Assembly (NCBI GenBank): GCA_008477525.1
Contig: SPDT01000009.1
Location: 1 to 64,000, forward strand
From: Hypomyces perniciosus
Lineage: Eukaryota > Ascomycota > Sordariomycetes > Hypocreales > Hypocreaceae
Length of the DNA: 64,000 nucleotides
Direction: 5' to 3'
Position numbers and translations under genes: made by a program. Numbering within the stretch: position 1 is the stretch's first letter; every line of letters starts with the position of its first letter. Under the pieces are notes generated by a model. That model made no database searches. It had not been told where the DNA came from and saw only the letters and a list, made by a program, of their open reading frames with translations. Shown in pieces: positions 33,818 to 45,708 of the stretch.

Positions 33818-34241
33818 GTACCCCCCTTTTCATCACGCCATTTGGCCGCGAATAGCTATATTGCTCGCATAAATCGAAATTCCGGGTAATCCATCTTAAT
33901 ACTTCCAATATAAAGGTAAATGGGGCGAATTGTATGGTTTTTAATATTAGTGACATATAGTTTAGTTATAGGCTTCGATACAGTATAGTCTTCGGTTAGC
34001 ACTTTATAGGCATTGGTTTCTTTCTAGCTATTTCCTCCTTTTCCTTTTTCGTGATTCCTTTTAATGCTTATCGCGATAGGCCCAGCTTTTCTGGGTTTCT
34101 TTTATAAAAGTCTTATATTACCTTTTCTTAACTTTATAAGTCCTCGGCTAGCTGCTATATAGCAGTATAATATTTCTATTTAATAAAGTAATAGAATCTA
34201 TTATTATTATAATAATCTAAAAGCGCTTTAAACTCCTATTT

Positions 34242-34627
34242 TGTCACGACCCGACCATTATAAGAACGTGACATGGTACGTACCCGGAGGAACCTCGGAT
34301 AGACGAACCAATCAGCATTGGATCACTTGGGTCACCACGAACTATAAAGTGATCCCAGTGAGCCAACGGAAGGACTCACCATGGATCATCAGGAAAACAA
34401 GTGTGATCCAAGGTGATCCACGATTATTCCCTTTGTATATATACGACTGGCTTGTCACTCATTTAGTACAGTTACTTAGACAGTCGTTAACAATTGCATT
34501 CACCAGAACCGCCTGTTCTACAGAATCGTGACTACGTTACCCTGCTCAGTATTCATCCCTGACCTCTCTGTCAACATAAACCCACGAACCTCGGTTTATC
34601 CCTTGAGAATCAACCCGGATCGTCACA
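34242..34627 (+). mobile_element. Solo gypsy LTR, 386 bp, nearly free of RIP
   Basis: It is the reverse complement of the LTRs at 12367 and 19684, has exactly the same length, and keeps intact ends (TGTCACGACCC to GATCGTCACA). The flanking 5 bp (TATTT and TTTCT) do not match, so target duplication is not preserved. It carries the TATATATAC box at about 34437. It lies about 160 bp beyond the 3' end of the helicase gene. Confidence 0.93.
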
Positions 34628-34790
34628 TTTCTATTATTTCTATATAAAAATTATATATAATTACTAAATTAAAATAAATATAAATAAATATAAATAAATA
34701 ATTTTTTTTTATAATATAAATATATCTTTATATTGAAATTTAAATTATAAAATATTAATATCTATAAATATATTAAATACCTCTAATATA

Positions 34791-37700
34791 TCATACTCCT
34801 TTATATCTCCTCCTTTCTATTTCCTGTATAATTGCATCCCATACTGCTAACCCATTCGTCATCAATTTGCCATATACCTGTCGGCATCGTATTACCCATT
34901 TCCAATATCCCTCCTTATCTTCTTGCCCATCTATTCCAAACTTCTCCTTCACCACCTCCCTTACCGTTTCACTCACCTCCACCATCATCACAATCGGCAA
35001 CACCTTATTGCGGTACTGACAACCACCTCCCCCTACTCGCCCTGCTATACACCAGTCATACGGTAGCCCACACTCCCAGCAGCACTGAAAGTCTTTGAAC
35101 TTTAGCCTCGACTGCCATCGGTTGAACCGCCTCTGGCTCAGTACCCTACACTCTTCTCGCCCGTGCTCATATCTATCCCGCTTCTCCTCCTGCGCCCCGT
35201 GTAGATGCCACTTCACATAACACACGCAGCATCCTACCCCTGCCGTCCTATCCAGCCATTCATGCAGAACACTCAACCGCCGACTCTCCTCTTGCGTATA
35301 CTCCTGAAGCCGGTTCACCATCGTCATCTCCCCGACCCCAACCCCGGCCTCATTGACCGTCCTGCCACTTGACCCTTGATTCTGACACCAGTCACACAGT
35401 ACCCCCCCTAGCTTGCTGCAGTCCTCTCCCACCCCGTCCAGAAACCTACCCAGCTCCAACCGTCGGCACTCCCTAGTCTGCATAAACCCTTTAATCCCTT
35501 CCCGGTTTTCCTCTTCCACATCACTGGAAAACTCGCTGTGCCATACCGGTAGCCCGTCTGTCACAATCACAGAGTCCACTACCTCTCCCTCTCGCCGCCC
35601 TCCCCTCCCCGTCTGCTGCACAAAGTCCACTATCCCGTACGGTTGCCGCATATGGATCACCCCGACGATCCCCTCGATGTCGATTCCCGTCCCTAGCCCC
35701 GTCGTCGCCACGATCCACCGCTGCCCCTCCCGCCCCTGTGCCCAGTCCTCCAGCGCTGCTGCTCGTGCGTCGCTTAGCATCTTGCCGTGATAGTGTCCGC
35801 ACCCGAGCCGTCCCGCCAGCTCTTCGCACTCCTTAATTGACCGGCAGTATATCACCCCCTTCTGCTGCCCTGCCATCCGCTCTCCAATCTGCTCCATCTC
35901 CTCCTCCACCGCCTCCTCCACCTTGTTCTTCCCCGCCCGTACCGTCCTTACCCGGTACCGAATATTCACCCTGGCCGTAGGCGCCCGTATAATCTCTGCG
36001 TCCTGCGCCAGCATTAAATCCCGGAACGAGCCCTCCATCGACACCGGGAGCGTTGCCGTGAGCATCACCAGCGGGCACCCGTATCGGTGCAGCCCCACTA
36101 ATAGTCCCAGCCGCTCCCGGTAACCTACGTCCATAATCATCGTGTGACACTCGTCGAAGAAGATCGTTCCCAGTTGCCCTCGCGCTCGGATGCTCTCCAC
36201 GTATGCCACAAATCCCCCGTTGATCGCGATGTCCGCGCTGACCACTACCAGTCGTGCATCTCGCTGCCGTTCTTCACGGAGCTCGTCGATATCGCTGCGC
36301 CATCGCATGCAGTCGATCCCGTACTTTTGAGCCCGCGACACCAAGTCATCCACCAACGCCACGAACGGCACTATCACGATGCTGGTTGTCCCACCGGGTC
36401 CCCCTTCATCTTCTATCAGTGCCGGCAAGAAGAAAAAAATGCTTTTACCACCACCCGTCGGGAGCACCACAATAAGCATGTCGCTCCGTATGCCGTTGTT
36501 CCGCATCGACATAATGCGATACATACCATCGCGCTGTTGATCAGATCTCCAGCTCGCATTCTCACCAAGTAGCCTTTTAAGCCCAGCATCAACCCTAGAT
36601 TGACTAATCGTAACCGTATTAGTCGTAATGTGTTGGTTGGTTATAGTAGTTCCCTTTTCTCAGTCAGTGTGCTGTCATCCTACCCTATATAACATTTTCC
36701 GCTTTTCTATTTTTTCATTCAACTTACCCTAATTTGCTGCCGTAATGAAGTTACCACGCTGTCTATGATTTCCGGTCTATTGCCTGCCCTCTCTGCTATA
36801 AGCGGTTGCAGTATTTGCATGATTTGATCTAGTGCATTTCCGTAGTCGGGTCTGTTCATTGTCGATTGTTGGTGCCGTTGACGTTTTGCTGGTGGCTGTG
36901 GTTCCTGCCGCCCCTGACCATGCCATTCTTCCTGACTTGCCGACCCAATCGTCCGCTTCTGCCCAAAATCCCCATCAGTGCGCTCTAGAAACCCGTGCCA
37001 AAGCCTGCTGATTTCCTGGAAGTTGGATATCATTTCCGGCTGCAGCTGGCCCGGGTAAAGAACGTTAACCGCATAGTGGTTGCGCGCGATAAGACTGCCG
37101 TGCGTTGCCTGTAGATCCCATATATACTCGACCCGCTCTTGCTTGCGTGTCTCGCCCGTTAGTGGATCGACGTATTCATCTTCATCGTCGTCTCCGCCTG
37201 CCTCTACCCCTTCCAGCTCAATCTGCCGAATGATCAGGCCCTTGATCCGACGCCCAAACTCAATAGCCACGTGCCGGTAGCTTGATACGCCAAGACTGGT
37301 TCCGAGATGCGTCCCGGTAAGTAACCCTAGCTGCTTGCTAAGCCGCTCTGTGTTCCAGATCCCTTGCTCGGCTGTCTTCCAGACCCACGGCCCGATCTTA
37401 TCGGACGGCCCACGGATCCCCGATAGCTCATGCAGCACCTTCTCAAACGGCAGCAACCACGCAATATATGCTACCATTATTAAACTCAAGTGCTCCGGCA
37501 AGAACCGTGCAATCACCCGGCCCCGCCCATTTATGCTCCTGCTCTTGTCCCGATCCGTCACTAGCATCATCTGCCTGTCAAAGATAAACGTATTCTTCGG
37601 CAGCTCCTCTGTATCGCAGTGTTTGATCGTTGTAATCTCAGGTCCGCGTCCGGGTTGCCCTGACCAGATATGTACAGCCGCAGAAGATCTGCCCTTGAAC

Positions 37701-38437
37701 TGCTTCAGGTCTGAAATATACTCCTCTACCCGCTGCCGACGACACTCATATAGGACCTGGCCATTGCCCACTTCAACCTTCCTCCAGAGAGTTTTACCAA
37801 CCAGCTCCATCATCCGGCCGGCTCCCGGCCTAAGCCAAGCGTTCTTGCGGTTTGTAGCGAACGACCGCCCTGGTCCCTCGTAAACCAAGCTGTCGACGAT
37901 GTCCCTAAGCTTGATCGTCTTCTTAACCTGGTCCCATTGACCAAACATAAGCTTATCCATAAATGCCTCGGCGTCTGTGACGGCTGCCTGTGCGGTTTGC
38001 TGAAAGTCCCCTACCCGGATGCGGTTACCTTGGTAGCTGAGCGTCTTGCCGTCGCTCTCCCATGCCAGCCGTGCTAGCCCACCCTCTTGCGCCCGATAAC
38101 CTCGACCGTACGTCATCCACTGGATAATTGAGCTGAATGGCGTATATGAGCCGTCTGAGAGCCATTGTCGGTGTCCCTCTTGAAATCGGGCAATGGCGTC
38201 GAAAGTGGCCTCGTAGCTTGGGTCATCGTCATCTGAACCGTCCGAATCGGGCGTTACGTCTTCGAAGAAATGCTCCAGCATCAAGACCCTCCCGCACCAT
38301 AAAAAGCCGGCCAGAAAGCGCGTGTGTGAAGCTGATGGCACCCACGACTCGCCTGTCCGGTCAATGCCGAGAACAGCGGTAAAGTGTAGAAGCGGGTTGC
38401 GGTACGGTTTCTGTCCCAACTTCTGCTTAATCGACAT
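34791..38437 (-). CDS. RecQ-type telomere-linked helicase, two exons
   Basis: Exon 1 (38437-36728) and exon 2 (36653-34791) are joined by a 74-bp intron at 36654-36727 with a GTAAGT donor, CTGAC branch point and AAAAG acceptor; the joined frame gives about 1,190 residues. The 570 residues of exon 1 have no enzyme motif but share a C-terminal module with the upstream gene ([39 protein letters not shown]). Exon 2 is a superfamily 2 helicase: VLPTGGGKS (Walker A), [17 protein letters not shown], and [10 protein letters not shown] (arginine-finger motif), then a RecQ-like cysteine cluster (CSKLGG..CDWC). Helicases of this type sit next to fungal telomeres. The frame is also open upstream of 38437, so the real start may be earlier or the gene may continue from the one at 38481. 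Confidence 0.88.
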
Positions 38438-38480
38438 AATGCAGAACTGAAAGACAGCGCGATCAAGTGAATCGCTTTCA

Positions 38481-41400
38481 TTATTTAACTGAAACGATCC
38501 AGTACCGAGCGTAACGACCCCTTTGGAATGTTTGCAATAGCGCTGGCCCCCAGCGTTTATCCTGAGTTTTCCTCCAACTATGTGCGACTTGGCTATTATG
38601 GTGAATGATATTCTTACGGTTGATTGTCTTATAGTCGCATTCCTGGCAGCTATATCCGCTATACGTTATCAGCTCGGGGATGGCTTGGCTCCTATCCTGG
38701 GGTAGTGCTACTGTCGTTGGATCCTTAAACGACCAACTAGAGCAAAACGATATAATCTGCCTTAATACATCACCCTTCGTGCAGTGAACATGGCGGAAAT
38801 GACTTTCTATAGCCTTGCCTGGTTGGATAGCTGCCCTGCAGATCAGACATATAAGGATTTGATGCTGTTGCAAGATACAGAGAAGACCTTCCAGACGCAA
38901 ACAAATCCCCGACTGACTAAGGCTCGCGTTGCTATAGGTGGCTTGACTATTTGTCGGATGCGATAATAATAACGATGATGCTTGACTGCCTTGTACTAGC
39001 TGTTGTCCCTGTGCTGGAGTTATTCCTTGCCCCTGGGTAGTTGATAATATTTTAGCTGCACCTAATCCCCTTCTTCGCTTAGCGGGATGAGGATAGTCTG
39101 CCGCTGTCTCCTTTTCCTGGACGGCGTCTATGATGTTCCGCTTGGGCCCCTGAGCATTTACGAACGGCTTAGCAACGGAAGATGGTTGGCTGTATAGGGA
39201 AGGCACCGCTTTGCTCGGCTGGTGGAGGAATTCATGCCAGCGAGTTGATGCCCACTCATAGGCGCGTAAGAGAGTTGGCTGAAGCCGATGTGGGAATGCA
39301 CCATTAAGCCCGTAAGTGATCCCGCGTTGTAAGGGACGATGTCCGCTTTGCCAAGCAAACACGATGTTCAAGTCGGCTTCAGCGCTTGAATCGTCGTATT
39401 GGTTGAAAGGCGTATGCACTTCCCGAACATGCTTCTCAGTGATTCCAATCGCGACCTGACGATAAAGCTGTGCATTGATCTTGTGGCCCCAGACTGTCAA
39501 TGTGGCATTTTTAAGTATTGTCGTAAGACGAGATGTTTTCCACGCAGCGCCATCGAGCTGGAAAAGAAGACGGTTCTGCTGTATGCCTGGCTGGTTTTGA
39601 TTGGGACATCCAAGTCGCTCTCGTCGTAGCAAATCTGATAGTCGGCGTATATAAGCCAAGTATTTAAACATAATATACCCCAGTCGTACGGGCAAGAACC
39701 GCACCACATAAAACTCTCGATTTGTAAGTCTTTTCGCCTTATGATGTCGGAGGACGTAGATTATAGAGTCGTTCCAGATGAATATGCCGCGATTCGAAAA
39801 AGGGCTATTTTCACTCTCTAGGCTGAGCAACTCACGTATTCTCGGCACTTGGCCACATGCCGTATAAAGACCACCTAACAGCATTTCCTCCAGTAGCATC
39901 GTCTCCTTGAGATATGATGTAACGGCATTCCAGCTCCACTGGCCATGTCTAGCAAGCCCAACAGTACGTGAAGTGCAGGCCCGGACTAGTAGTTCCTGAT
40001 AGGCCCTGTCAAGGCCGTTAGAAGGGTGCTTGATAAAAGAGTATCCACATTCCGAATTCGTCATATCATCTTTCATCCTCACCAGGTCGACGTCGGGCTC
40101 TAAGCCAAGCATAAGCTTTGCGCTCAGCTCCTCCGCTTGAGCGATAAAGTACTCAGCAAGTTTTCGAAAACTTCCCATCGTCAAGCTAAAATCTTTTCCG
40201 TGATGAACCGTGTTGCCATCGTCGCTCCAGCGTAGGAGGAAGGGAGGCGGCTCTGTTCGCGCAATGGCACGGCCAGAGTCTCGTAAACTCTGTAACTCTG
40301 CCAGGGAAGACTGCGAGCCAAGAACCATATATTTTTCACGAATTTTATTCAGTTGCTCGAGTTGATGCGTTGGCGGTCGCTGCGGGATGCCGAGAGTGGA
40401 ATAGGGACGGACCGGTAATGCGCTTTCTAGGAATAATAGGCGTTGGATGTAGATAAGCGGGGAAAGGAATGGACAAAACTGGCGGGCTAATAAGAATTGC
40501 CGGCAGTCAGGGGTGAAACCAAGGATACCACTAAAGCGAATAAGCATGGTAGAGCCGGGCTGGCCGTCAATGAAGGGTTCCATGCTCAAGGTTAGGTTTA
40601 GCTGAAAGAGAAGATCGAGGAACTCGTCGCATGCGGTAAGGGCAGATTCATCGTCAGCCTTGAGCCGGATAGTTGACTTGGTTTCCTGAACCCCCCAGCC
40701 AGTCTCCCTTATATATCCCAGGTCATCGCTGCAGTCATCAACATCCTCAAACTGCTTATCTTCAAAGTCCTCATCCTCGTCCCCATCTATGTATTCGGGA
40801 TCGCTTTCAGACTCGCTAAAGTAGGCATCGCCCCAGCCAGAAGTATCCTGTGGATCCTCCAATGAGTGGGGAAGAGTGCTGTCGAAGCTAGTATCTAGAT
40901 CAAACGCCCATTCATCATTATCATGCCTGCCTATTTCGGGCCACCCACCCTTAGCGATATCAATAAAAGCCCAAGCTCGATGCTGCCATAGGTGTTGTAG
41001 TTGACTTGATAGCTGTGCACTGATCTTGATAGCTGTCTCTCGTTCCCGAATCTCGGTATCCATCCGATAGGCCCGAATAACGTAAGCTAGGAATCGTTTC
41101 CAGAGACCCCGATACCTCTGTCGGCTACTCTCCTCAGCCACGAGGGTAAACGGTTTTGAGCCACAAGAGTTGGCCTTGGAGCTGCGTAGCCAGCACAAGA
41201 GAATGCGACTCGTATGTCGCACAGTGTATTCGCATCGATCCAGTATATGCCCTAGGGCATCCATAATACACGATATCTTCTGTTCGTCCCGCCAAGGACT
41301 CACAACGTCCGGGTCTCCATCACAAGGCCCTTGACCTAAGACATAATCCGTCGTCAGAGAGCGGGGGTTTGGTAGCCGAGTTAGGGCCCGCAAAATGTCT

Positions 41401-42122
41401 CGCCGGGAGCTGCGAAACATAGCTGGCCATTGTGTGCGTTCTAGCCACAAGCCTGTAGTTGCAAATGAGCTCTCTCCCATGGCTTTGCTGCTCACTCGCG
41501 GTTGGTTTTCAGTGCTCTGATGTTCCTGCTCTCGTAGTAAAACTCCATTTAAGTGAGCCTGGACTTCGGGACTGAGACTGGCAGGCTTTGCCCCTAGATC
41601 CACCAAGGACGCGCGTGTTATACCGGGTGCCTTCCTCTGCCCTGCAACCTTTCCACTCACTTCAAACCACCGATTGCCCACCCTAGAGGAAAAAAAACGC
41701 TGGCATCGCACACCTTGTCTCCATGGCAAATCAGGCGTAGGTGTAATGCCGCCACTGACTGGTCTTCCTTTACTCTTAGGATTATGCCAACCATGCTTCT
41801 CGCGACAATGTGCCTGAATTTTCTGAAGTTGACGGGAGATGTATGAGCATTTCCGGCATTTTAGCCCGTCTGATTTCGGTGCCGCGAGAAAAGGAATTGG
41901 TTCGATGTTCGGAGGCGGGATTTCTAGCTTGCTTAATTCTTCTTGGTTGCGTAATAAATTTGGAATATTCTCAATATGCTGCACCACCATTCTTCGTTCC
42001 GCTGGCGATAGATCGCGGTGCCGTGTTTGTAAATGGCTGGCAACTTCATTGGCAACACAACCAAACTCACACTTCTTACAGATAACGATTGAATATTTCG
42101 GTAGATGAACAAAAGGCTCCAT
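38481..42122 (-). CDS. OrsD-like C2H2 protein (DUF3505 type), about 1,213 aa
   Basis: The frame is open from 42200; I prefer the ATG at 42122 because [18 protein letters not shown] matches the usual start of this family just before the first finger. The N-terminus has paired C2H2-like fingers (CKKCEFGC...H..RH and CRKCSY...HCREKH). A long acidic middle follows. The core module ends [29 protein letters not shown] and PAKRRR. The C-terminus holds a second finger pair (CLICR...[11 protein letters not shown]...H) and stops within [14 protein letters not shown]. The next gene downstream (34791-38437) starts about 45 bp later with the matching core and helicase. The two may be one long gene broken by a frameshift near 38483-38500. 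DNA binding is inferred from the fingers; the cell role is unknown. Confidence 0.75.
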   Translation of the reverse strand: MEPFVHLPKYSIVICKKCEFGCVANEVASHLQTRHRDLSPAERRMVVQHIENIPNLLRNQEELSKLEIPPPNIEPIPFLAAPKSDGLKCRKCSYISRQLQKIQAHCREKHGWHNPKSKGRPVSGGITPTPDLPWRQGVRCQRFFSSRVGNRWFEVSGKVAGQRKAPGITRASLVDLGAKPASLSPEVQAHLNGVLLREQEHQSTENQPRVSSKAMGESSFATTGLWLERTQWPAMFRSSRRDILRALTRLPNPRSLTTDYVLGQGPCDGDPDVVSPWRDEQKISCIMDALGHILDRCEYTVRHTSRILLCWLRSSKANSCGSKPFTLVAEESSRQRYRGLWKRFLAYVIRAYRMDTEIRERETAIKISAQLSSQLQHLWQHRAWAFIDIAKGGWPEIGRHDNDEWAFDLDTSFDSTLPHSLEDPQDTSGWGDAYFSESESDPEYIDGDEDEDFEDKQFEDVDDCSDDLGYIRETGWGVQETKSTIRLKADDESALTACDEFLDLLFQLNLTLSMEPFIDGQPGSTMLIRFSGILGFTPDCRQFLLARQFCPFLSPLIYIQRLLFLESALPVRPYSTLGIPQRPPTHQLEQLNKIREKYMVLGSQSSLAELQSLRDSGRAIARTEPPPFLLRWSDDGNTVHHGKDFSLTMGSFRKLAEYFIAQAEELSAKLMLGLEPDVDLVRMKDDMTNSECGYSFIKHPSNGLDRAYQELLVRACTSRTVGLARHGQWSWNAVTSYLKETMLLEEMLLGGLYTACGQVPRIRELLSLESENSPFSNRGIFIWNDSIIYVLRHHKAKRLTNREFYVVRFLPVRLGYIMFKYLAYIRRLSDLLRRERLGCPNQNQPGIQQNRLLFQLDGAAWKTSRLTTILKNATLTVWGHKINAQLYRQVAIGITEKHVREVHTPFNQYDDSSAEADLNIVFAWQSGHRPLQRGITYGLNGAFPHRLQPTLLRAYEWASTRWHEFLHQPSKAVPSLYSQPSSVAKPFVNAQGPKRNIIDAVQEKETAADYPHPAKRRRGLGAAKILSTTQGQGITPAQGQQLVQGSQASSLLLSHPTNSQATYSNASLSQSGICLRLEGLLCILQQHQILICLICRAAIQPGKAIESHFRHVHCTKGDVLRQIISFCSSWSFKDPTTVALPQDRSQAIPELITYSGYSCQECDYKTINRKNIIHHNSQVAHSWRKTQDKRWGPALLQTFQRGRYARYWIVSVK

Positions 42123-42551
42123 ATTAGGCATTGCATGCATATATAACGAATGTACAGAGTAGTTGCCTTGGCGTATATAGGTTTTATATTTCCAGGCCAT
42201 TTAATGTGCTTCCCCTTTACGCGATATAGTTTCGCGTTCATTTACACGCGCCGTGCCAATAATACAGACAGACATTTTAATTGGCTACTGGTAAATCAAC
42301 TGTACCCTTGTAGCTTAAACCAACTCTACCCCCGGCAAAGTGGGGCTAGAAAATCAACTCTACTAGAAATAATAATAGCATTGACTACTAGGCTTAGGCA
42401 TCGGCTTTAATTACGGGTGGTATCATATATTGCAGCTACCCACCAAACGATCGAGCGTCAATCTCTCCATTCAATCAACAGCGTCATATGGACGGCCCTG
42501 GGACATTCAATAGCCAGTCATCTAGCCAAGAATGATCGAAGGTCGTGTGGT

Positions 42552-43610
42552 TTACCTGTAGGTCTCAGGGCACTCTGGCCACACATATTCATCCACATGA
42601 CTGTACTCGTCAACCAGACGTGGCTCGTTGTTAAGGATTGCACCGTCTATGCCTCTCAGCGGACGTCTCTCTCTCACACTAACGAAAACATCACTTATGT
42701 ATTCGAGTATCGTAGACTCAGCCCCTTCCTTTACTTCGTAATCTGCGGTGCTGCCCCTCTTCACCACAACTAAAACTTCCTTCTCTATCTCGCCAGGAGC
42801 TATGAGATTTGCATCCTCCTCTAACCCATAAGTGCCTTCATCCTGGTCAGGCGATCGTGTTTGTGAGAACTGGGCCAGGTTGGTGGCGTGCATTATAGGT
42901 CCAGACTGTTGCGAGTCGGTTGGCCGGTAAATGGTGACCGAAGAGCCGGAGTCAGAACCATCGCGATTCTTTAGGTGTCTCTGCCAATTGGATGGTTGTG
43001 GCATGCGCTGCCATGGGACAGGCCCATCGCTATGAAAGGCCATCGCCAACGATGGATGGAGCTTGTAGCCAAGAAAGTTCGAGTCTTGAGACACATAATG
43101 GAGCTCTCTCCAGCCGTCAGTGTGCCCGAGTAAGAAGCCCAGAATCTCGTAAGAATCCCGGGGTGGCATTGGCGGACCAAAAACCGTCAATCGGTCGAGC
43201 TGCAGGCCTGGAAGGTAGTACAAGATCTGCGCCATGTGGCAGCAAGTGCGGACGTCGACCCTATACACTGACTTGCGAGTAGAAAAGACACGCACATAGC
43301 GAATCATAGAGAGTGTCTCAACGGGGATGTTGCCAAGTCTGTTGAACATAGCCCTAGGAGTCTCGAAGCAAAAATGCACTTTTCCCAGCCAGCTCGTACC
43401 AACCTCGACGAAGACTTGGCGGCAAGTGAGGAGCAAGGCGAGGCCATTAGGTGCTGGAACCATACGATAAAGCGTGGCCTTCATACGTCTATGACCGAAA
43501 ACGAAACGCGTTGAGAAGAAAAGATGAGAGTAAATGATGTCGCGCAACTCCCAGGGAAGTCACATAAGCAAGCTTCCCTCTTGGGGGGTTTCTGGTCCGA
43601 TTTTAGGCAT
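42552..43610 (-). pseudogene. F-box-like (LPxELR) protein with one nonsense codon
   Basis: From ATG at 43610 the frame runs 353 codons to the stop at 42552, broken only by TGA at 43560-43562 (codon 17). Directly after it comes LPWELRDIIYSHLFFSTRF, the typical opening of fungal F-box/2EXR-like substrate receptors, followed by LALLLTCRQVFVEVG. TGA would arise from CGA by one C-to-T change. Such proteins recruit targets to ubiquitin ligases; here the target is unknown. A MITE-like element starts 44 bp upstream of the ATG and may have taken its promoter. If translation began at a later Met the F-box-like head would be lost. Confidence 0.65.
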
Positions 43611-43653
43611 TTTCGTGTTTGTTAATGTTAACTTGCTGCTGATCTTGATGATG

Positions 43654-43929
43654 TTGGTTTAAGGGCAATCGAGGGGTTTATGTACGTGAATGCGTATGCC
43701 TCAAATAGGCAGGCGACGATACTGCTGCCTAGGGCTGATGTTTAGATGTGGAGACTCTTTAGGACAACCCACGCACGTTGACGACGCAGCACTACCCTTC
43801 TCGTCGGCCCGACAGACAGGAACAACCACGCGTCTACATCTATGCTTCAATTCGGGCTAAGACAAATCTCGTCGGTCCGACAAACTACACCGGAAAGACT
43901 TTGCCCTACCCTCAATCGCCCTAAGCCAA
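43654..43929. mobile_element. MITE-like element with imperfect inverted ends, 276 bp
   Basis: The left end TTGGTTTAAGGGCAATCGAG and the right end (reverse complement TTGGCTTAGGGCGATTGAG) pair over about 22 bp with mostly transition differences. Inside, CTCGTCGGCCCGACAGAC and CTCGTCGGTCCGACAAAC form a direct repeat about 60 bp apart. There is no coding sequence. Confidence 0.55.
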
Positions 43930-44343
43930 TAGCGGGGATTACTGTAATAGACTAACAGGCCCCAAACGCCATGCTTAGCGGTCTATCCTGTTAAGGTGTG
44001 TTGTCACCCAGATAAGTGCGGCTACTATAACCGCAGTATTATAAATTCCCTCACCTTATAATACCCAGATATCCTTATTCAGGGAAAAGTCAGCTAACTT
44101 TAATAAATTACTTTAATAGTTCTTTAAATATTTTTAAGCGAATAATTTAACTTTAACTATTTTTATAAGTTATATATTTACAATTAAGTCTACTATTTCC
44201 TTAATACAAAACATTTAACAGTATCTTATTATCTCAGTTAATAATAGATTAGCTTTACTATTCTAATAGCCGATATTATCAACTATACTTTAAATAATTA
44301 TTTAATTATAGACAGTAATAGTACTAAGCCTTATAAAGGCTTA
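43930..44343. other. AT-rich spacer
   Basis: A TA-rich stretch between two MITEs. I see no gene or repeat in it. Confidence 0.5.
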
Positions 44344-44804
44344 CAGTAGAGTGCGAAATGAGTGTCCGCAATTTGCATATTGAGAAACTCTCTGAGCATG
44401 GACCAGGCTGCTGCCTGCTGTAGCTAGCACTACATAATAACGCATATCAGGTTATTCATTAATATTAACCTAATAAAGGCCACTTATGGCTTTTTAATGT
44501 TCTATGTTAAGATTTTGATCTTTCTCATTCTTAAAAGCCAGAAACAGTAACTTAACAATATAGCACTTATGGATCTAAAGTTTTTTCTACTAATAAAGGG
44601 ATTAGAGCCGTTTTTCGGCTGTTTCTTGCCGTTCCCCTCTATATGGCAACAGCGAAATAGGTATTATGTAATATTAGGTAAAGGTTAAGAAAGTATGGTT
44701 GGACTGCGCTCACAGAAGTATTGGCTACCGAGCTAAGAGGTATGGTCTGTGCCCAGAAACTTTCCATATATATAAATTGCGGACACTCATTTCGCACTCT
44801 ACTG
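44344..44804. mobile_element. MITE, 461 bp, perfect 31-bp inverted ends, TA duplication
   Basis: The ends (CAGTAGAGTGCGAAATGAGT... and its exact complement) match over 31 bp and are flanked by TA at 44342-44343 and 44805-44806. TA duplication points to a Tc1/mariner/pogo transposase as its mover. The inner block GAAACTCTCTGAGCATGGACCA recurs near 22180 inside the element at 21953-23130. It has no coding capacity. Confidence 0.88.
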
Positions 44805-44812
44805 TACTATAG

Positions 44813-45198
44813 TGTCACGACCCGACCATTATAAGAACGTGACATGGTACGTACCCGGAGGAACCTCGGATAGATGAACCAATCAACATTGGATCACTTT
44901 GGTCACCACAAACTATAAAGTGATCCCAGTGAGCCGACGGAAGGACTCACCATGGATTATCAGGAAAACAAGTGTAATCCAAGGTGATCCACGATTGTTC
45001 CCTTTGTATATATACGACTGGCTTGTCACTCATTTAGTATAGTTACTTAGACAGTCGTTAACAATTATATTCACCAAAACCGCCTGTTCTACAGAATCGT
45101 GACTACGTTACCCTGCTCAGTATTCATCCCTGACCTCTCTATCAACATAAACCCACGAGCCTCGGTTTATCCCTTGAGAATCAACCCGGATCGTCACA
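44813..45198 (+). mobile_element. Solo gypsy LTR, 386 bp
   Basis: It has the same length and orientation as 34242-34627, beginning TGTCACGACCCGACC and ending GATCGTCACA. Flanks TATAG (44808-44812) and GATAG (45199-45203) make a target duplication with one mismatch. It is inserted at the left edge of the LINE tail copy that follows. Confidence 0.93.
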
Positions 45199-45264
45199 GA
45201 TAGCTAGATAACACTAGGGCAGAATAGCTTAGGCAGCAAAATATAGCCTAACCCAACCCTAGAC
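45199..45264 (+). mobile_element. LINE 3' tail fragment
   Basis: These 66 bp match 28354-28419 with two changes and end at the same CCCTAGAC. It is either a severely 5'-truncated LINE insertion or what is left after the LTR inserted and rearranged. Confidence 0.7.
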
Positions 45265-45568
45265 CATATCTTAAAAATAAAATAAACAGTAATTAAGCAG
45301 CTATAGTAGTAGTAATAATAATAGCGATAATAACCAGAAAATATTTATAGACTTGAGAATAGGTCTGGTTGCTTTTTAGTGAGTATAACCCCGAAGGATT
45401 ACTAAAATGAATAGCTATAGCGAGACTTATAAGGGAATATGCCTTATGATTACAGTAGGTTGCAGCAGGCTTAGTTGACTTTTATAGGTAGGGTCTTAAT
45501 AGGTACTGTGTGGCAGGGGTACCGCCAGTTGCGAAATGACTCTTCTCTTTGCGACTCAACGTTCGTAG

Positions 45569-45608
45569 GTCTAACCTAATAGCCAAACACCTGTTTTACT
45601 TTAACTAT
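45569..45608 (+). repeat. 40-bp repeat shared with 62815-62854
   Basis: The words GTCTAACC, TAGCCAA and GTTTTACTTTAACTAT occur in the same order and spacing at 62815-62854. It is probably the edge of an unidentified dispersed repeat. Confidence 0.5.
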
Positions 45609-45708
45609 ATAAATGGAAGGATATAAGCTGTGGATCCGATAGCTCACGTGAAATAACATGTGATATTGGAAAGCTGTTATCGTGCCTAGTGGAATACGAC
45701 ACCACCTC

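Noticed and set aside
34832..38382. Many plus-strand ORFs of 60-180 codons
   Set aside because: All are shadows of the helicase gene, whose motifs and intron are on the minus strand.
38484..38520. Short intron joining the OrsD-like and helicase genes
   Set aside because: The possible GT..TTTCAG pairs give introns of 17-35 bp, below the usual fungal minimum. A frameshift or two separate genes is more likely.
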